Assembly (NCBI GenBank): GCA_018384375.1
Contig: JAHAYJ010000042.1
Location: 1 to 64,000 of the forward strand
Reading direction: 5' to 3'
Length of the DNA: 64,000 nucleotides
From: Lachnospiraceae bacterium
Lineage (GTDB): Bacteria > Bacillota > Clostridia > Lachnospirales > Lachnospiraceae
Under the pieces are notes generated by a model. It worked only from the letters and a program-made list of their open reading frames with translations, was not told the DNA's origin and ran no database searches. Shown here in pieces: positions 52,865-62,333 of the stretch (positions are counted from its first letter, which is position 1; every line of letters begins with the position of its first letter). Made by a program: the position numbers and the translations under genes.

Positions 52865-54229
52865 ATGAAGAATAAAAAGCAGAAGGGGCATGTCATTAAG
52901 GAAGTTCGGGAAGGCAGTATTGCAAAGGAACTTGAAATAGCTCCCGGAGACAGACTGCTTGCTATAAATGATCAGGAAATTGAAGATGTTTTTGATTATC
53001 AGTATTATGTGGAAGACGAATATATTGAAATCCTGATTGAAAAACCGGATGGAGAACAGTGGCTTTTAGAGGTTGACAAGGATGAGGATGAAGATCTTGG
53101 AATCGTCTTTGAAAACGGTTTGATGGATGATTATCGTTCCTGCCATAATAAATGTATTTTTTGCTTTATTGATCAGATGCCGAAGGGCATGCGAGAAACA
53201 CTTTATTTTAAGGATGATGATTCAAGATTGTCTTTTCTGCAGGGAAATTATGTGACTCTCACAAACATGTCAGATCATGATGTGGATAAAATTATTAAAT
53301 ATCATCTATCCCCTATCAATATTTCTTTTCAGACCATGAATCCGTCTCTCCGCTGTATGATGCTCAACAATCGATTTGCGGGGGAAGCTCTTGCAAAGGT
53401 GGACAGGCTGTATCAGGCAGGGATTACCATGAATGGACAGATTGTATTATGCAAGGGGATCAATGACGGAAAAGAGCTGGAATACAGTATCAGCAGACTG
53501 ATGGAATATCTTCCCGTACTCGAAAGTGTATCGGTGGTTCCTGTTGGATTGTCAAAATACCGGGAGGGGCTTTATCCGCTTCAGCCATTTACTTCTGATG
53601 ACGCGTCAGAGGTTTTAACGTTGATTCATGGATTTCAGAAGGAATGCATGAAAAAATTTGGCACTCACTTTATTCATGCCAGTGATGAATGGTATGTTCT
53701 TGCCGGGCAGGAACTACCTTCGGAAGAAAACTATGACGGCTATCTGCAGCTTGAAAACGGTGTGGGTATGCTGCGGCTTCTCATAAATGAATTTGAGGAT
53801 GCAATTATGCAGCTTCAGCAAAAAATAGAACAAAACCCGGATCCCTTTATAAAGGTAACCGGAGAAATTTCCATGGTTACGGGCAGGCTTGCTTATCCAT
53901 ATATCAATCAAATGGCAGAGAGGCTGATGAAAATAGTGGAAGGAATCCGGATACATGTATATGAGATCAAAAATGAATTTTTCGGAGAAATGATTACCGT
54001 ATCCGGGTTACTTACAGGTCAGGATATTATCAGGCAGCTGAGGGGAAAACCACTTGGTAAACGCTTACTGCTACCGGGCAATCTGCTTAGAAGCGGTGAA
54101 GAAGTGCTGCTGGATGATGTGACAGTTTCAGATTTGGAAAAGGCTTTACAAGTAAAAATAGATATTGTAAAATCAAGCGGATATGATTTTGTGGAAACGG
54201 TATTGAAAGGATGGGGAAACAATGAGTAA
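52865..54229 (+). CDS. PDZ/radical-SAM DUF512 protein
   Basis: 454 residues: N-terminal PDZ-like domain (IKEVREGSIAKELEIAPGDRL read in parts), then a radical-SAM-like core with Cys93, Cys97, Cys100 in CHNKCIFC as an Fe-S site, and a C-terminal DUF512 region. Widespread in Clostridia directly ahead of der. The catalysed reaction is unknown. GGAGCATT precedes ATG; its end overlaps der by 8 bp. Confidence 0.88.
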   Translation: MKNKKQKGHVIKEVREGSIAKELEIAPGDRLLAINDQEIEDVFDYQYYVEDEYIEILIEKPDGEQWLLEVDKDEDEDLGIVFENGLMDDYRSCHNKCIFCFIDQMPKGMRETLYFKDDDSRLSFLQGNYVTLTNMSDHDVDKIIKYHLSPINISFQTMNPSLRCMMLNNRFAGEALAKVDRLYQAGITMNGQIVLCKGINDGKELEYSISRLMEYLPVLESVSVVPVGLSKYREGLYPLQPFTSDDASEVLTLIHGFQKECMKKFGTHFIHASDEWYVLAGQELPSEENYDGYLQLENGVGMLRLLINEFEDAIMQLQQKIEQNPDPFIKVTGEISMVTGRLAYPYINQMAERLMKIVEGIRIHVYEIKNEFFGEMITVSGLLTGQDIIRQLRGKPLGKRLLLPGNLLRSGEEVLLDDVTVSDLEKALQVKIDIVKSSGYDFVETVLKGWGNNE

Positions 54230-55556
54230 GAAAAGGAAGCCGATCGTTGCAGTTGTAGGAAGGCCTAATGTAGGAAAGTCTACTCTTTTTAACGCATTGG
54301 CGGGACAAAGAATCTCCATTGTAAAGGATACGCCGGGAATTACAAGGGACAGAATCTATGCCGATGTAACCTGGCTTGACAAGCAGTTTACCATGATCGA
54401 TACCGGAGGTATCGAGCCGGACAGCAGAGATGTCATTTTATCGCAGATGCGTGAGCAGGCACAGATTGCAATTGATACGGCAGATGTGATTCTGTTTATG
54501 GTGGATGTAAAGCAGGGGCTTGTGGATGCGGATTCCAAGGTGGCAGATATGCTTCGTCGTTCTCAAAAGCCGGTCGTGCTTGTTGTAAATAAAGTAGATA
54601 ACTTTGAAAAATATATGGCAGATACCTATGAGTTTTATAATCTGGGAATCGGAGAGCCTCACCCCATTTCAGCTGCGAATCAGCTTGGAATCGGAGATAT
54701 GCTGGATGAAGTAATACAGTATTTTGGAGAAAGTGGTGACATCGAGGAAGAGGATGACAGAATCAGGGTTGCAATTGTAGGAAAGCCTAATGTAGGAAAA
54801 TCATCCCTGATCAATAAACTGATCGGAGAAAACAGACTGATCGTCTCCGATATTGCCGGAACAACAAGAGATGCTGTTGACACACCGGTTCGTCATAACG
54901 GAAAAGAGTATGTTTTTATTGACACGGCAGGTTTAAGACGTAAAAATAAGATCAAAGAGGAACTGGAACGTTTCATGATCGTGCGAACTGTCAGTGCTGT
55001 GGAACGGGCTGATATCGTGATTCTTCTGATCGATGCGGTTGAGGGTGTAACAGAACAGGACGCAAAGATTGCAGGAATCGCGCATGATCGCGGAAAGGCA
55101 GTCATTATTGCTGTCAATAAATGGGATGCCATTGAAAAAAACAATAAAACGGTTAATGAGTATACCAATAAGATCAGAAATGTTTTGTCCTATATGCCCT
55201 ATGCAGAAATCATCTTTATTTCAGCTCAGACAGGACAGCGTCTGCCAAAGCTTTATGATCTGATTGATATGGTCAGCGAAAATCATTCATTAAGAATTGC
55301 CACAGGAGTGTTGAATGAAATCATGAGTGAAGCAGTTGCGCTGCAACAGCCGCCTTCCGATAAAGGAAAACGTCTGCGTCTTTATTATATTACGCAGGTC
55401 GGGGTGAAACCGCCAACCTTTGTGATCTTTGTAAATGATAAAGAATTAATGCATTTTTCCTATACCAGATATATAGAAAATAAAATCAGAGAGGCATTCG
55501 GATTTAAAGGGACGCCGCTCAAGTTTATCATAAGAGAAAGAAATGAGGATAAGTAA
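54222..55556 (+). CDS. der: ribosome biogenesis GTPase Der (EngA)
   Basis: Two tandem GTPase domains and a KH-like C domain, acting in 50S assembly. 444 residues; G1 motifs GRPNVGKSTLFNALAG and GKPNVGKSSLINKLIG, G3 DTGGIEP and DTAGLRRK, G4 VNKVDNFE and VNKWDAIEK. Confidence 0.98.
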   Translation: MSKKRKPIVAVVGRPNVGKSTLFNALAGQRISIVKDTPGITRDRIYADVTWLDKQFTMIDTGGIEPDSRDVILSQMREQAQIAIDTADVILFMVDVKQGLVDADSKVADMLRRSQKPVVLVVNKVDNFEKYMADTYEFYNLGIGEPHPISAANQLGIGDMLDEVIQYFGESGDIEEEDDRIRVAIVGKPNVGKSSLINKLIGENRLIVSDIAGTTRDAVDTPVRHNGKEYVFIDTAGLRRKNKIKEELERFMIVRTVSAVERADIVILLIDAVEGVTEQDAKIAGIAHDRGKAVIIAVNKWDAIEKNNKTVNEYTNKIRNVLSYMPYAEIIFISAQTGQRLPKLYDLIDMVSENHSLRIATGVLNEIMSEAVALQQPPSDKGKRLRLYYITQVGVKPPTFVIFVNDKELMHFSYTRYIENKIREAFGFKGTPLKFIIRERNEDK

Positions 55557-55557
55557 A

Positions 55558-56205
55558 GTGGAACGAATAGCTTGTTTAGTCATCGGTTATGTGTTTGGAC
55601 TGTTCCAGACAGCATTTATTTACGGTAAGCTTCATGGAATCGATATCAGGGAGTATGGTAGCGGAAACGCAGGTACTACCAATACCCTTAGAGTTCTCGG
55701 TACTAAAGCCGGTCTCATTGTTCTTGCCGGAGATATCCTTAAATGTATACTTGCGGTTATTCTTTGCGGGGCACTATTTGGAAAAGCACATCCGGACGAA
55801 ATTTACTTGTTAAAGCTTTATGCTGCCGCCGGGGCAATTCTGGGTCACAATTTTCCCTTTTATCTTAATTTTAAAGGAGGTAAGGGAATTGCAGCAACCG
55901 CAGGGCTGATTCTTTCCTTTCATCCTTATTTTATTGTGGTCGGCGTGATTCTCTTTTTTGGAGCGTTTCTTATTACTCATTATGTATCATTGGGTTCGCT
56001 TCTTGTTTATGCTGGTCTGATGATTCAAATGGTCGTATGCGGGCAAATGGGACTTTTTCATACAACGCAGGCAATACTGAATGAAATGTATGTCATTACA
56101 GCACTACTTACCATCCTTGCTTATTATAAGCATCGTGAGAATATTGTAAGACTGATTAAGGGAGAAGAAAGAAAGACGTATCTCACCAAGAAAAATAAAC
56201 AGTAG
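55558..56205 (+). CDS. plsY: glycerol-3-phosphate acyltransferase PlsY
   Basis: Transfers the acyl group from acyl phosphate (made by PlsX) to glycerol 3-phosphate. 215 residues with five membrane segments and the motifs YGSGNAGTTNTLRVLG and NFKGGKGIAATAG. The start GTG 55558 with TGAGGA eight bases upstream gives the usual VERIACLVIGYVFG terminus; ATG 55543 would overlap der and lacks a good site. Adjacent gpsA supplies glycerol 3-phosphate. Confidence 0.94.
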   Translation: MERIACLVIGYVFGLFQTAFIYGKLHGIDIREYGSGNAGTTNTLRVLGTKAGLIVLAGDILKCILAVILCGALFGKAHPDEIYLLKLYAAAGAILGHNFPFYLNFKGGKGIAATAGLILSFHPYFIVVGVILFFGAFLITHYVSLGSLLVYAGLMIQMVVCGQMGLFHTTQAILNEMYVITALLTILAYYKHRENIVRLIKGEERKTYLTKKNKQ

Positions 56206-56218
56206 AAAGGTTGCAAAA

Positions 56219-57256
56219 ATGGCTAATATAGGAATTATCGGAGCCGGAAGCTGGGGGACAGCGCTGGCATTATTGCTTTACAACAATGGGAATCGGGTAA
56301 CTGTCTGGTCCATTATGCCAGAAGAAATCAAGATGTTAAAAGAGTTTCACGAACAGAAGGATAAGCTTCCGGGTGTAATACTTCCGGATGATATGGAATT
56401 TACCACCGACCTTGAAGCTTCTATCGTAGGAAAGGATGTACTGGTGCTTGCGGTACCTTCTCCGTATACCAGAAGCACTTCGGCAAAAATGGCGGAATTC
56501 ATAAAGGAAGGACAGAAGATCGTTAATGTTGCCAAGGGAATTGAAGAAAACTCTCTGATGACACTTTCTGAAATCATTGAACAGGAGATCCCGCGGGCAG
56601 ATGTTTCGGTTCTTTCCGGTCCTTCCCATGCAGAAGAGGTTGGACGGGGACTTCCCACGACTATTGTAGTTGGCTCCAAAAAGCAGGACACTGCAGAATA
56701 TCTGCAGAATCTATTTATGAGTCCTGTTTTCCGTGTATATACCAGTTCTGATGTGCTGGGAATCGAACTGGGAGCAGCTTTGAAAAATGTTGTTGCACTT
56801 GCCGCAGGTATTGCAGACGGGCTGGGCTACGGAGATAACACAAAGGCTGCCTTGATTACCAGAGGGATTGCAGAAATTGCAAGATTAGGCATCAGCATGG
56901 GTGGAAGAATTGAAACCTTTTATGGTCTGACAGGAATCGGAGATCTGATCGTCACCTGTGCATCCATGCATTCCAGAAACCGTAGAGCTGGAATCCTGAT
57001 CGGTAAAGGCGCTACGATGGAAGAGGCTATGAAGGAAGTAAAAATGGTAGTGGAGGGGGTATATTCTGCAAAAGCAGGATATGCACTTTCCCAGAAGTAT
57101 CACGTGAGTATGCCAATCATTGAACAGGTAAATAAGGTACTTTTTGAAGGGAAATCTGCATCGGAAGCAGTAGGTGAATTGATGCTACGCGATAAAAAAG
57201 TAGAAAATATTGATTTAAGACAGCTTTATCAGAATGATGTAAAGGTGCCCTGGTAG
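56219..57256 (+). CDS. gpsA: glycerol-3-phosphate dehydrogenase GpsA
   Basis: NAD(P)H-dependent reduction of DHAP to sn-glycerol 3-phosphate. 345 residues; Rossmann motif IGIIGAGSWGTALALLL, catalytic Lys in ELGAALKNVVALAAGI, and SGPSHAEEVGRGLPT. GAAAGGTTGCAAA before ATG. With plsY it forms the start of phospholipid synthesis. Confidence 0.97.
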   Translation: MANIGIIGAGSWGTALALLLYNNGNRVTVWSIMPEEIKMLKEFHEQKDKLPGVILPDDMEFTTDLEASIVGKDVLVLAVPSPYTRSTSAKMAEFIKEGQKIVNVAKGIEENSLMTLSEIIEQEIPRADVSVLSGPSHAEEVGRGLPTTIVVGSKKQDTAEYLQNLFMSPVFRVYTSSDVLGIELGAALKNVVALAAGIADGLGYGDNTKAALITRGIAEIARLGISMGGRIETFYGLTGIGDLIVTCASMHSRNRRAGILIGKGATMEEAMKEVKMVVEGVYSAKAGYALSQKYHVSMPIIEQVNKVLFEGKSASEAVGELMLRDKKVENIDLRQLYQNDVKVPW

Positions 57257-57309
57257 AAAAATATTTTGGTAAAATCTTAAGCACGGGAAGGTGCGGAAAT
57301 GAGGTATTT

Positions 57310-58125
57310 ATGAGTAACCAACAATTTACAAGTACGCAGGAATATGTGGCATCCGAGCAGCTGATGGCAAGTGTGAATGTTGCCATTGCTCTTCAGAAAC
57401 CGCTCCTCATCAAGGGAGAGCCGGGAACCGGAAAGACGATGCTGGCGGAAGCTGTTGCAAAATCTCTTGGTAAAAAACTGATCATCTGGAATATTAAATC
57501 TACAACCAAAGCGCAGGATGGACTTTATATGTACGATACCATTCAGCGTCTTTATGACGGACAGTTTGGGGAAGAAGGCGTAGATGATATTGCACACTAT
57601 ATTAAGCTTGGAAAGCTGGGCGAAGCATTTGACAGCGAGGAGCAGGTGATCCTTCTGATTGATGAAATTGATAAGGCAGATCTGGAATTCCCCAATGACC
57701 TACTATGGGAGCTTGATCAGATGGAGTTTTATATTCATGAAACCAAGCGGACGGTAAAGGCAAAGCAGCGTCCCATCGTAATCATCACCTCCAATGCGGA
57801 AAAAGAGCTTCCGGATGCATTCCTCAGAAGATGTATTTTTCATTATATTGATTTCCCGGATGAAGCGCTGATGGAGGAAATTGTGAAAACCCATTACCCG
57901 GATGTGGAGGAAAACCTTCTGAAAAATGCCATGGAGGTATTTTATCAGATCCGCAGCCTTCGCGATATCCGAAAAAAGCCCAGTACTTCAGAACTGATCG
58001 ACTGGATCAATGCCCTGCAGATCGGCGGAATCAGTGCGGACAGGATCAAGGCTGAGCTTCCTTTTGTGGGAGTGATCGTGAAAAAGGATGAGGATCTTGA
58101 AATAGTAAGACAGAAACTGGATTAA
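57310..58125 (+). CDS. MoxR-type AAA+ ATPase
   Basis: 271 residues with Walker A GEPGTGKTMLAEAVA, Walker B VILLIDEIDKAD, sensor IVIITSNAEKELPDAFLRRC. MoxR-like ATPases act as chaperones with VWA-domain partners; the next gene, 29 bp on, encodes one. Substrate complex unknown. Confidence 0.92.
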   Translation: MSNQQFTSTQEYVASEQLMASVNVAIALQKPLLIKGEPGTGKTMLAEAVAKSLGKKLIIWNIKSTTKAQDGLYMYDTIQRLYDGQFGEEGVDDIAHYIKLGKLGEAFDSEEQVILLIDEIDKADLEFPNDLLWELDQMEFYIHETKRTVKAKQRPIVIITSNAEKELPDAFLRRCIFHYIDFPDEALMEEIVKTHYPDVEENLLKNAMEVFYQIRSLRDIRKKPSTSELIDWINALQIGGISADRIKAELPFVGVIVKKDEDLEIVRQKLD

Positions 58126-58154
58126 ATAAGACCGTAGCTACTAAGAGGTGTGAT

Positions 58155-59363
58155 ATGTTTACAAACTTCTTTTATACCTGCAAGGCAAAGGGATTGAATA
58201 TTACCTTGAGTGAATGGCTGACTCTGCAGCAGGCACTTGATCAGGGGCTTGCCGGGAGCAGTCTGACGCAGTTTTATTATCTGGCAAGAATGATCCTGGT
58301 AAAAAGTGAAACGGACTTTGATAAGTTTGATATGGCATTTGAGGAAACCTTTAAAGGTATCCAGTCTGAAAATGAGATATCCAAAAACATGATGCGGTGG
58401 CTTGATAAGTCAGAGCTTATTGATATGGTGGATGAAGAAGACCGATTCCGGATGAACGAACAGGACGGATTGTTCCATGATCTTGATAAGGATGAGGTGG
58501 AAGCAAAATTTAAAGAGAGACTGAGAGATCAGGACAGCGAACACAATGGAGGAAGCTTTTGGATCGGTTCCATGGGAAAGACTTCCTTTGGTAATGCAGG
58601 TGGAAATATGGGCGGTATCCGGGTTGGAGGACAGACAGGCTATCAAAGTGCTTTTCAGGTAATCGGGGCCCGTAAATACAAAGACTTCCGTGATGACAGA
58701 ATGCTGGATAACAGGCAGTTTCAGCTTGCATTCCGGAAGCTTCGTCAATTTTCCACAAAGCTTGATATTCCCAAAACAGAGCTTGATATTGATGGTACGA
58801 TTGATAAAACCTGCAACAATGGCGGCTGCCTTCAGATCGTTATGGATAAACCCAGAAAAAACGCAGTCAAGCTGTTGCTCCTGATGGACTCAGGCGGAAC
58901 CATGATTCCCTTTAGCAGCCTTCTCAATGAGCTTTTTCAGGCTGTTCATAAATCCAATCATTATAAGGATGTTAAGACCTATTATTTTCATAATTGTATC
59001 TATTCGAAGCTGTATAAGACGCCGGAATGTGAAAACGGAGAGTGGATCGATACGGAGTGGATGTTCCGTAATCTTGACAGCGATTATAAGGTTATTATTG
59101 TGGGAGATGCAGCTATGGCACCGGAGGAGCTTTACTCTACAACCGGCAATTACAGAGGACCCAATGGCGGACTGTCCGGCTGGGACTGGCTGCTTTTGAT
59201 GAAACGCCACTATAAAAAGATCGTATGGCTGAATCCGAAGATGGCGCCTGGAAATGCGCCCTGGCGTGAAGCGGAAACTGCGATTAAAGGACTCTTTCCT
59301 ATGTACAAACTGACAGTAGATGGCCTTAATCAGGCTATGATCAAATTGATGCTAAATAAATAG
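58155..59363 (+). CDS. CoxE-like VWA-domain protein
   Basis: 402 residues; helical N-terminal part, a Gly-rich stretch around 135-165 (GGSFWIGSMGKTSFGNAGG), and a C-terminal von Willebrand A fold. The metal site reads LLLMDSGGTM, in which the two serines of the canonical DxSxS are Gly and Thr, so metal binding may be altered. Paired with the MoxR ATPase; no oxidoreductase gene of the CoxL type is near. Confidence 0.85.
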   Translation: MFTNFFYTCKAKGLNITLSEWLTLQQALDQGLAGSSLTQFYYLARMILVKSETDFDKFDMAFEETFKGIQSENEISKNMMRWLDKSELIDMVDEEDRFRMNEQDGLFHDLDKDEVEAKFKERLRDQDSEHNGGSFWIGSMGKTSFGNAGGNMGGIRVGGQTGYQSAFQVIGARKYKDFRDDRMLDNRQFQLAFRKLRQFSTKLDIPKTELDIDGTIDKTCNNGGCLQIVMDKPRKNAVKLLLLMDSGGTMIPFSSLLNELFQAVHKSNHYKDVKTYYFHNCIYSKLYKTPECENGEWIDTEWMFRNLDSDYKVIIVGDAAMAPEELYSTTGNYRGPNGGLSGWDWLLLMKRHYKKIVWLNPKMAPGNAPWREAETAIKGLFPMYKLTVDGLNQAMIKLMLNK

Positions 59364-59383
59364 TGAAGAAATAAAAATAAATG

Positions 59384-59412
59384 TTGAACTTTAAGGGAAA
59401 TTGTTATAAAGT
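59384..59412 (+). promoter_or_regulatory. possible promoter of the BMP transporter operon
   Basis: -35 TTGAAC (59384-59389) with TAAAGT (59407-59412, spacing 17) or TATAAA (59405-59410, spacing 15). Weak. Confidence 0.35.
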
Positions 59413-59443
59413 AAAAAGGTCAATTGATTTTTAACTGGCAAAG

Positions 59444-59472
59444 AGGCAAAATCATAAGTGTTTTGCCTTTTT
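59444..59472 (+). terminator. intrinsic terminator-like hairpin ahead of the BMP lipoprotein gene
   Basis: AGGCAAAA-9 bases-TTTTGCCT with TTTTT. It either ends the MoxR-VWA transcript or attenuates the transporter leader. Confidence 0.7.
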
Positions 59473-59496
59473 GTTTGAAAAACAAGGAGGAGAAAA

Positions 59497-60708
59497 ATGA
59501 AAAAGTTAGTAAGCCTTTTGACAGTATCTGCCATGGTTATTTCCCTGTGCGCATGCGGCGGCACAAAGACTGAGGAACCGGCAGAAACTACCGAAACAGC
59601 TGTGGAAGAAACAGCACAGGAAGCAGATGCTTCTACAGAAGCTACCGAAGAAACAGGAGCTGCTGCAGGCGTAATGCCCGCAATTGCAAAGGAAGACATT
59701 AAGGTTGGAGTTATTCATATCACAGACCCTGCAGAGGGAAGCGGATACACCTATACACATGATCTTGGTATTCAAGGCATGCAGAAGAACCTTGGCCTTA
59801 ATGATTCTCAGATCGTTCGTAAAAACAATGTAAGTGATTCTGATGCAACAGCAATTGAAAATGCAATGCGTGAATGTGTGGAAGAGGGTTGCAACATTAT
59901 CTTTGCAACAAGCTGGGGATTTATGGATACCTGCGAAGCACTTGCAGAAGAATTCCCTGATGTAATCTTTTCTCACGGAACCGGATATAAATCTAATGGT
60001 ACAAACTTTAATAACTATTTCGGAAGAATCTATCAGGCAAGATACCTTGCCGGTATTGCTGCAGGACTTAAGACCGAGAGCAACAAGCTTGGTTATGTAG
60101 CAGCTATGGGTCAGGAAAATTCTGAAGTAACGGGCGGTATTAACGCATTTGCAATGGGTGCTTACTCCGTTAATCCGGATTGTGAAGTTTATGTAAAGGT
60201 TACAAACAGCTGGTTCGATCCCGAAGGTGAGACACAGGCTGCCCAGGCACTTGTAGATCTTGGCTGTGACGTGATCGCACAGCATTGTGATACCCCCAAT
60301 CCTCAGACAGTAGCTGAGCAGAATGGTGTGTGGGGTGTAGGATACAACTCTGATATGTCCAAGGATGCTCCCGGCGCAGTTCTTACCTCCGTTATGTGGG
60401 ATTGGTCTGTATATTATACACAGGCTGTACAGTCAGTAATTGATGGTTCCTGGACCGGAGAGAACTACTTTGGTGGAATGGCAGACGGCCTTGTTGATAT
60501 TGCACCTCTTTCAGATCTTTGTGCAGAGGGAACACAGGAAGCTGTAGACGCTGCAAGAAAGCAGATCACAGAGGAAGGCTTCAATGTGTTTGATGGTGTG
60601 ATTGAAACAAATGACGGAAGCACAGTCGGAGCAGAAGGTTCTACCTTAAGTGATGCTGATATTACAGGCAGCATGAACTGGTATTTTAAGAACGTAGTAG
60701 TTAAATAA
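59497..60708 (+). CDS. BMP/PnrA-family nucleoside-binding lipoprotein
   Basis: 403 residues: signal peptide with lipobox LCAC and Cys20, an acidic Thr/Glu/Ala-rich linker of ~40 residues, then a Med/BMP-type purine-nucleoside-binding domain (VGVIHITDPAEGSGYTYTHD, FATSWGFMDTCEALAEEFP, YFGRIYQARYLAGIAAGL). First gene of an ABC importer: ATPase and two permeases follow, as in the B. subtilis guanosine importer NupNOPQ. Ligand purine versus pyrimidine not decidable here. GGAGGAG before ATG. Confidence 0.93.
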   Translation: MKKLVSLLTVSAMVISLCACGGTKTEEPAETTETAVEETAQEADASTEATEETGAAAGVMPAIAKEDIKVGVIHITDPAEGSGYTYTHDLGIQGMQKNLGLNDSQIVRKNNVSDSDATAIENAMRECVEEGCNIIFATSWGFMDTCEALAEEFPDVIFSHGTGYKSNGTNFNNYFGRIYQARYLAGIAAGLKTESNKLGYVAAMGQENSEVTGGINAFAMGAYSVNPDCEVYVKVTNSWFDPEGETQAAQALVDLGCDVIAQHCDTPNPQTVAEQNGVWGVGYNSDMSKDAPGAVLTSVMWDWSVYYTQAVQSVIDGSWTGENYFGGMADGLVDIAPLSDLCAEGTQEAVDAARKQITEEGFNVFDGVIETNDGSTVGAEGSTLSDADITGSMNWYFKNVVVK

Positions 60709-60727
60709 TTGATGTAAAGCTTCATAC

Positions 60728-60756
60728 CGGGCGGCCATTTTATGACCGCCCGTTTT
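60728..60756 (+). terminator. GC-rich hairpin between binding protein and ATPase genes
   Basis: CGGGCGG / CCGCCCG with an 11-base loop and TTTT; probably lowers ATPase and permease expression relative to the binding protein. Confidence 0.7.
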
Positions 60757-60791
60757 GCTCTTTGTAAAAAGGATACCCTCGGAGGTTAACT

Positions 60792-62333
60792 ATGGCGCAA
60801 CAGCAAAAAACACAATATGCAATTGAATGCAGAAAAATCACCAAGATGTTTGGTCAGGTAATCGCTAATGATGAAATTGATCTAAATGTAAAATATGGTG
60901 AAATTCTTGCATTATTGGGAGAAAACGGTTCAGGCAAGACAACGCTTATGAATATGCTGTCAGGAATTTATCATCCTGATAGTGGTCAGATATTTATCGG
61001 TGGAAGAGAAGTGAAAATTAATTCTCCGGTAGATGCCATGAATCTGGGAATCGGAATGATCCATCAGCATTTTAAACTGGTAGAAGCTTTCCGCGCAATG
61101 GATAATATTGTTCTCGGAACAAAAGGGAAAAAAGAAAAAAGTAAAACGACAAGTGAAAAGATCAAACAGATCAGTGAAACCTATGGACTTGAAATTGAAC
61201 CTGAAAAATATGTTTCTGATATGAGTGTATCAGAAAAGCAGACTGTAGAGATTTTGAAGGTATTATATAAAGGTGCTGAAATACTGATCCTGGATGAGCC
61301 TACAGCAGTTCTGACGCCCCAGGAAACAGAAAAGCTTTTTGCAATCCTGCGAAAAATGAGAGAAAAAGGATGTGCAATCATTATCATTACTCATAAGCTT
61401 CAGGAAGTGCTTGCAATCAGTGATCGTGTCACCATCCTGAGAAAGGGAAAAAGTATTGAGACGGTAAACACGGCAGATTGTGATGCCCGCAAATTGACGG
61501 AGCTTATGGTTGGAAGACCTGTCAGCCTTGAAATTGAACGACCACAGATGCCGGAAACAGAGACAATTTTGAAGATTGTGGACCTTTCTGTGAATAAGCC
61601 TGATGGGAGTAAGGCAATTGACGATATTTCCTTTGAGATTAAAAGAGGAGAGATCCTTGGTGTTGCCGGAGTTGCCGGCAGTGGTCAGAAAGAACTTTGT
61701 GAAGCAATAGCCGGACTTTTGCCGTCACAAAAGGGTGCTATTCTTTTTCAGAAAGAAAATCTGCTTGGGAAAACACCATCGGAAATCATTGAAAAAGGTG
61801 TCAGTATGAGTTTTGTCCCGGAGGATCGTCTGGGGATGGGACTGGTAGCTTCTATGGGAATGACTGATAATATGCTCCTTAAGAGCTATCAGAAGGGAAA
61901 AGGCCCATTTGTGAACAGAAAACCGGCGAAAGATTTAGCGGAGAAGTTGATCGGGAAGCTTGGAATTGTCACACCGGGGACCGAGACGCCTGTCCGACTC
62001 TTGAGCGGCGGTAATGTCCAGAAGGTGCTTCTCGGAAGAGAAATTGAAGCTTCACCAACTGTATTAATAACAGCTTATCCGGTAAGAGGACTTGACATTA
62101 ATTCTTCCTATACTGTATACGATCTTTTGAATGAGCAAAAGAAAAAGAATGTAGCAGTAATGTATATTGGAGAGGATCTTGATGTACTTTTGGAGCTATC
62201 TGATCGAATCATGGTACTTTGTCACGGCAGGATAACCGGTATTGTTGATGCCAGAAGTACCACAAAAGAAGAGATCGGTATGATGATGACAGGTGAGAAT
62301 AATATGATTGATACCGGAAAGGAGGCACTGTGA
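60792..62333 (+). CDS. nucleoside ABC transporter ATPase (tandem NBDs)
   Basis: 513 residues, two nucleotide-binding domains. First: Walker A GENGSGKTTLMNM, Q-loop MIHQHFKLV, signature MSVSEKQTVEIL, Walker B ILILDEPTAVLTPQE. Second: GVAGSGQKELCEAIAGLL, signature LLSGGNVQKVLLGREI, and a degenerate Walker B VLITAYPVRGLD, as usual in this family. GGAGG precedes ATG; stop overlaps the next start (TGATG). Confidence 0.95.
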   Translation: MAQQQKTQYAIECRKITKMFGQVIANDEIDLNVKYGEILALLGENGSGKTTLMNMLSGIYHPDSGQIFIGGREVKINSPVDAMNLGIGMIHQHFKLVEAFRAMDNIVLGTKGKKEKSKTTSEKIKQISETYGLEIEPEKYVSDMSVSEKQTVEILKVLYKGAEILILDEPTAVLTPQETEKLFAILRKMREKGCAIIIITHKLQEVLAISDRVTILRKGKSIETVNTADCDARKLTELMVGRPVSLEIERPQMPETETILKIVDLSVNKPDGSKAIDDISFEIKRGEILGVAGVAGSGQKELCEAIAGLLPSQKGAILFQKENLLGKTPSEIIEKGVSMSFVPEDRLGMGLVASMGMTDNMLLKSYQKGKGPFVNRKPAKDLAEKLIGKLGIVTPGTETPVRLLSGGNVQKVLLGREIEASPTVLITAYPVRGLDINSSYTVYDLLNEQKKKNVAVMYIGEDLDVLLELSDRIMVLCHGRITGIVDARSTTKEEIGMMMTGENNMIDTGKEAL

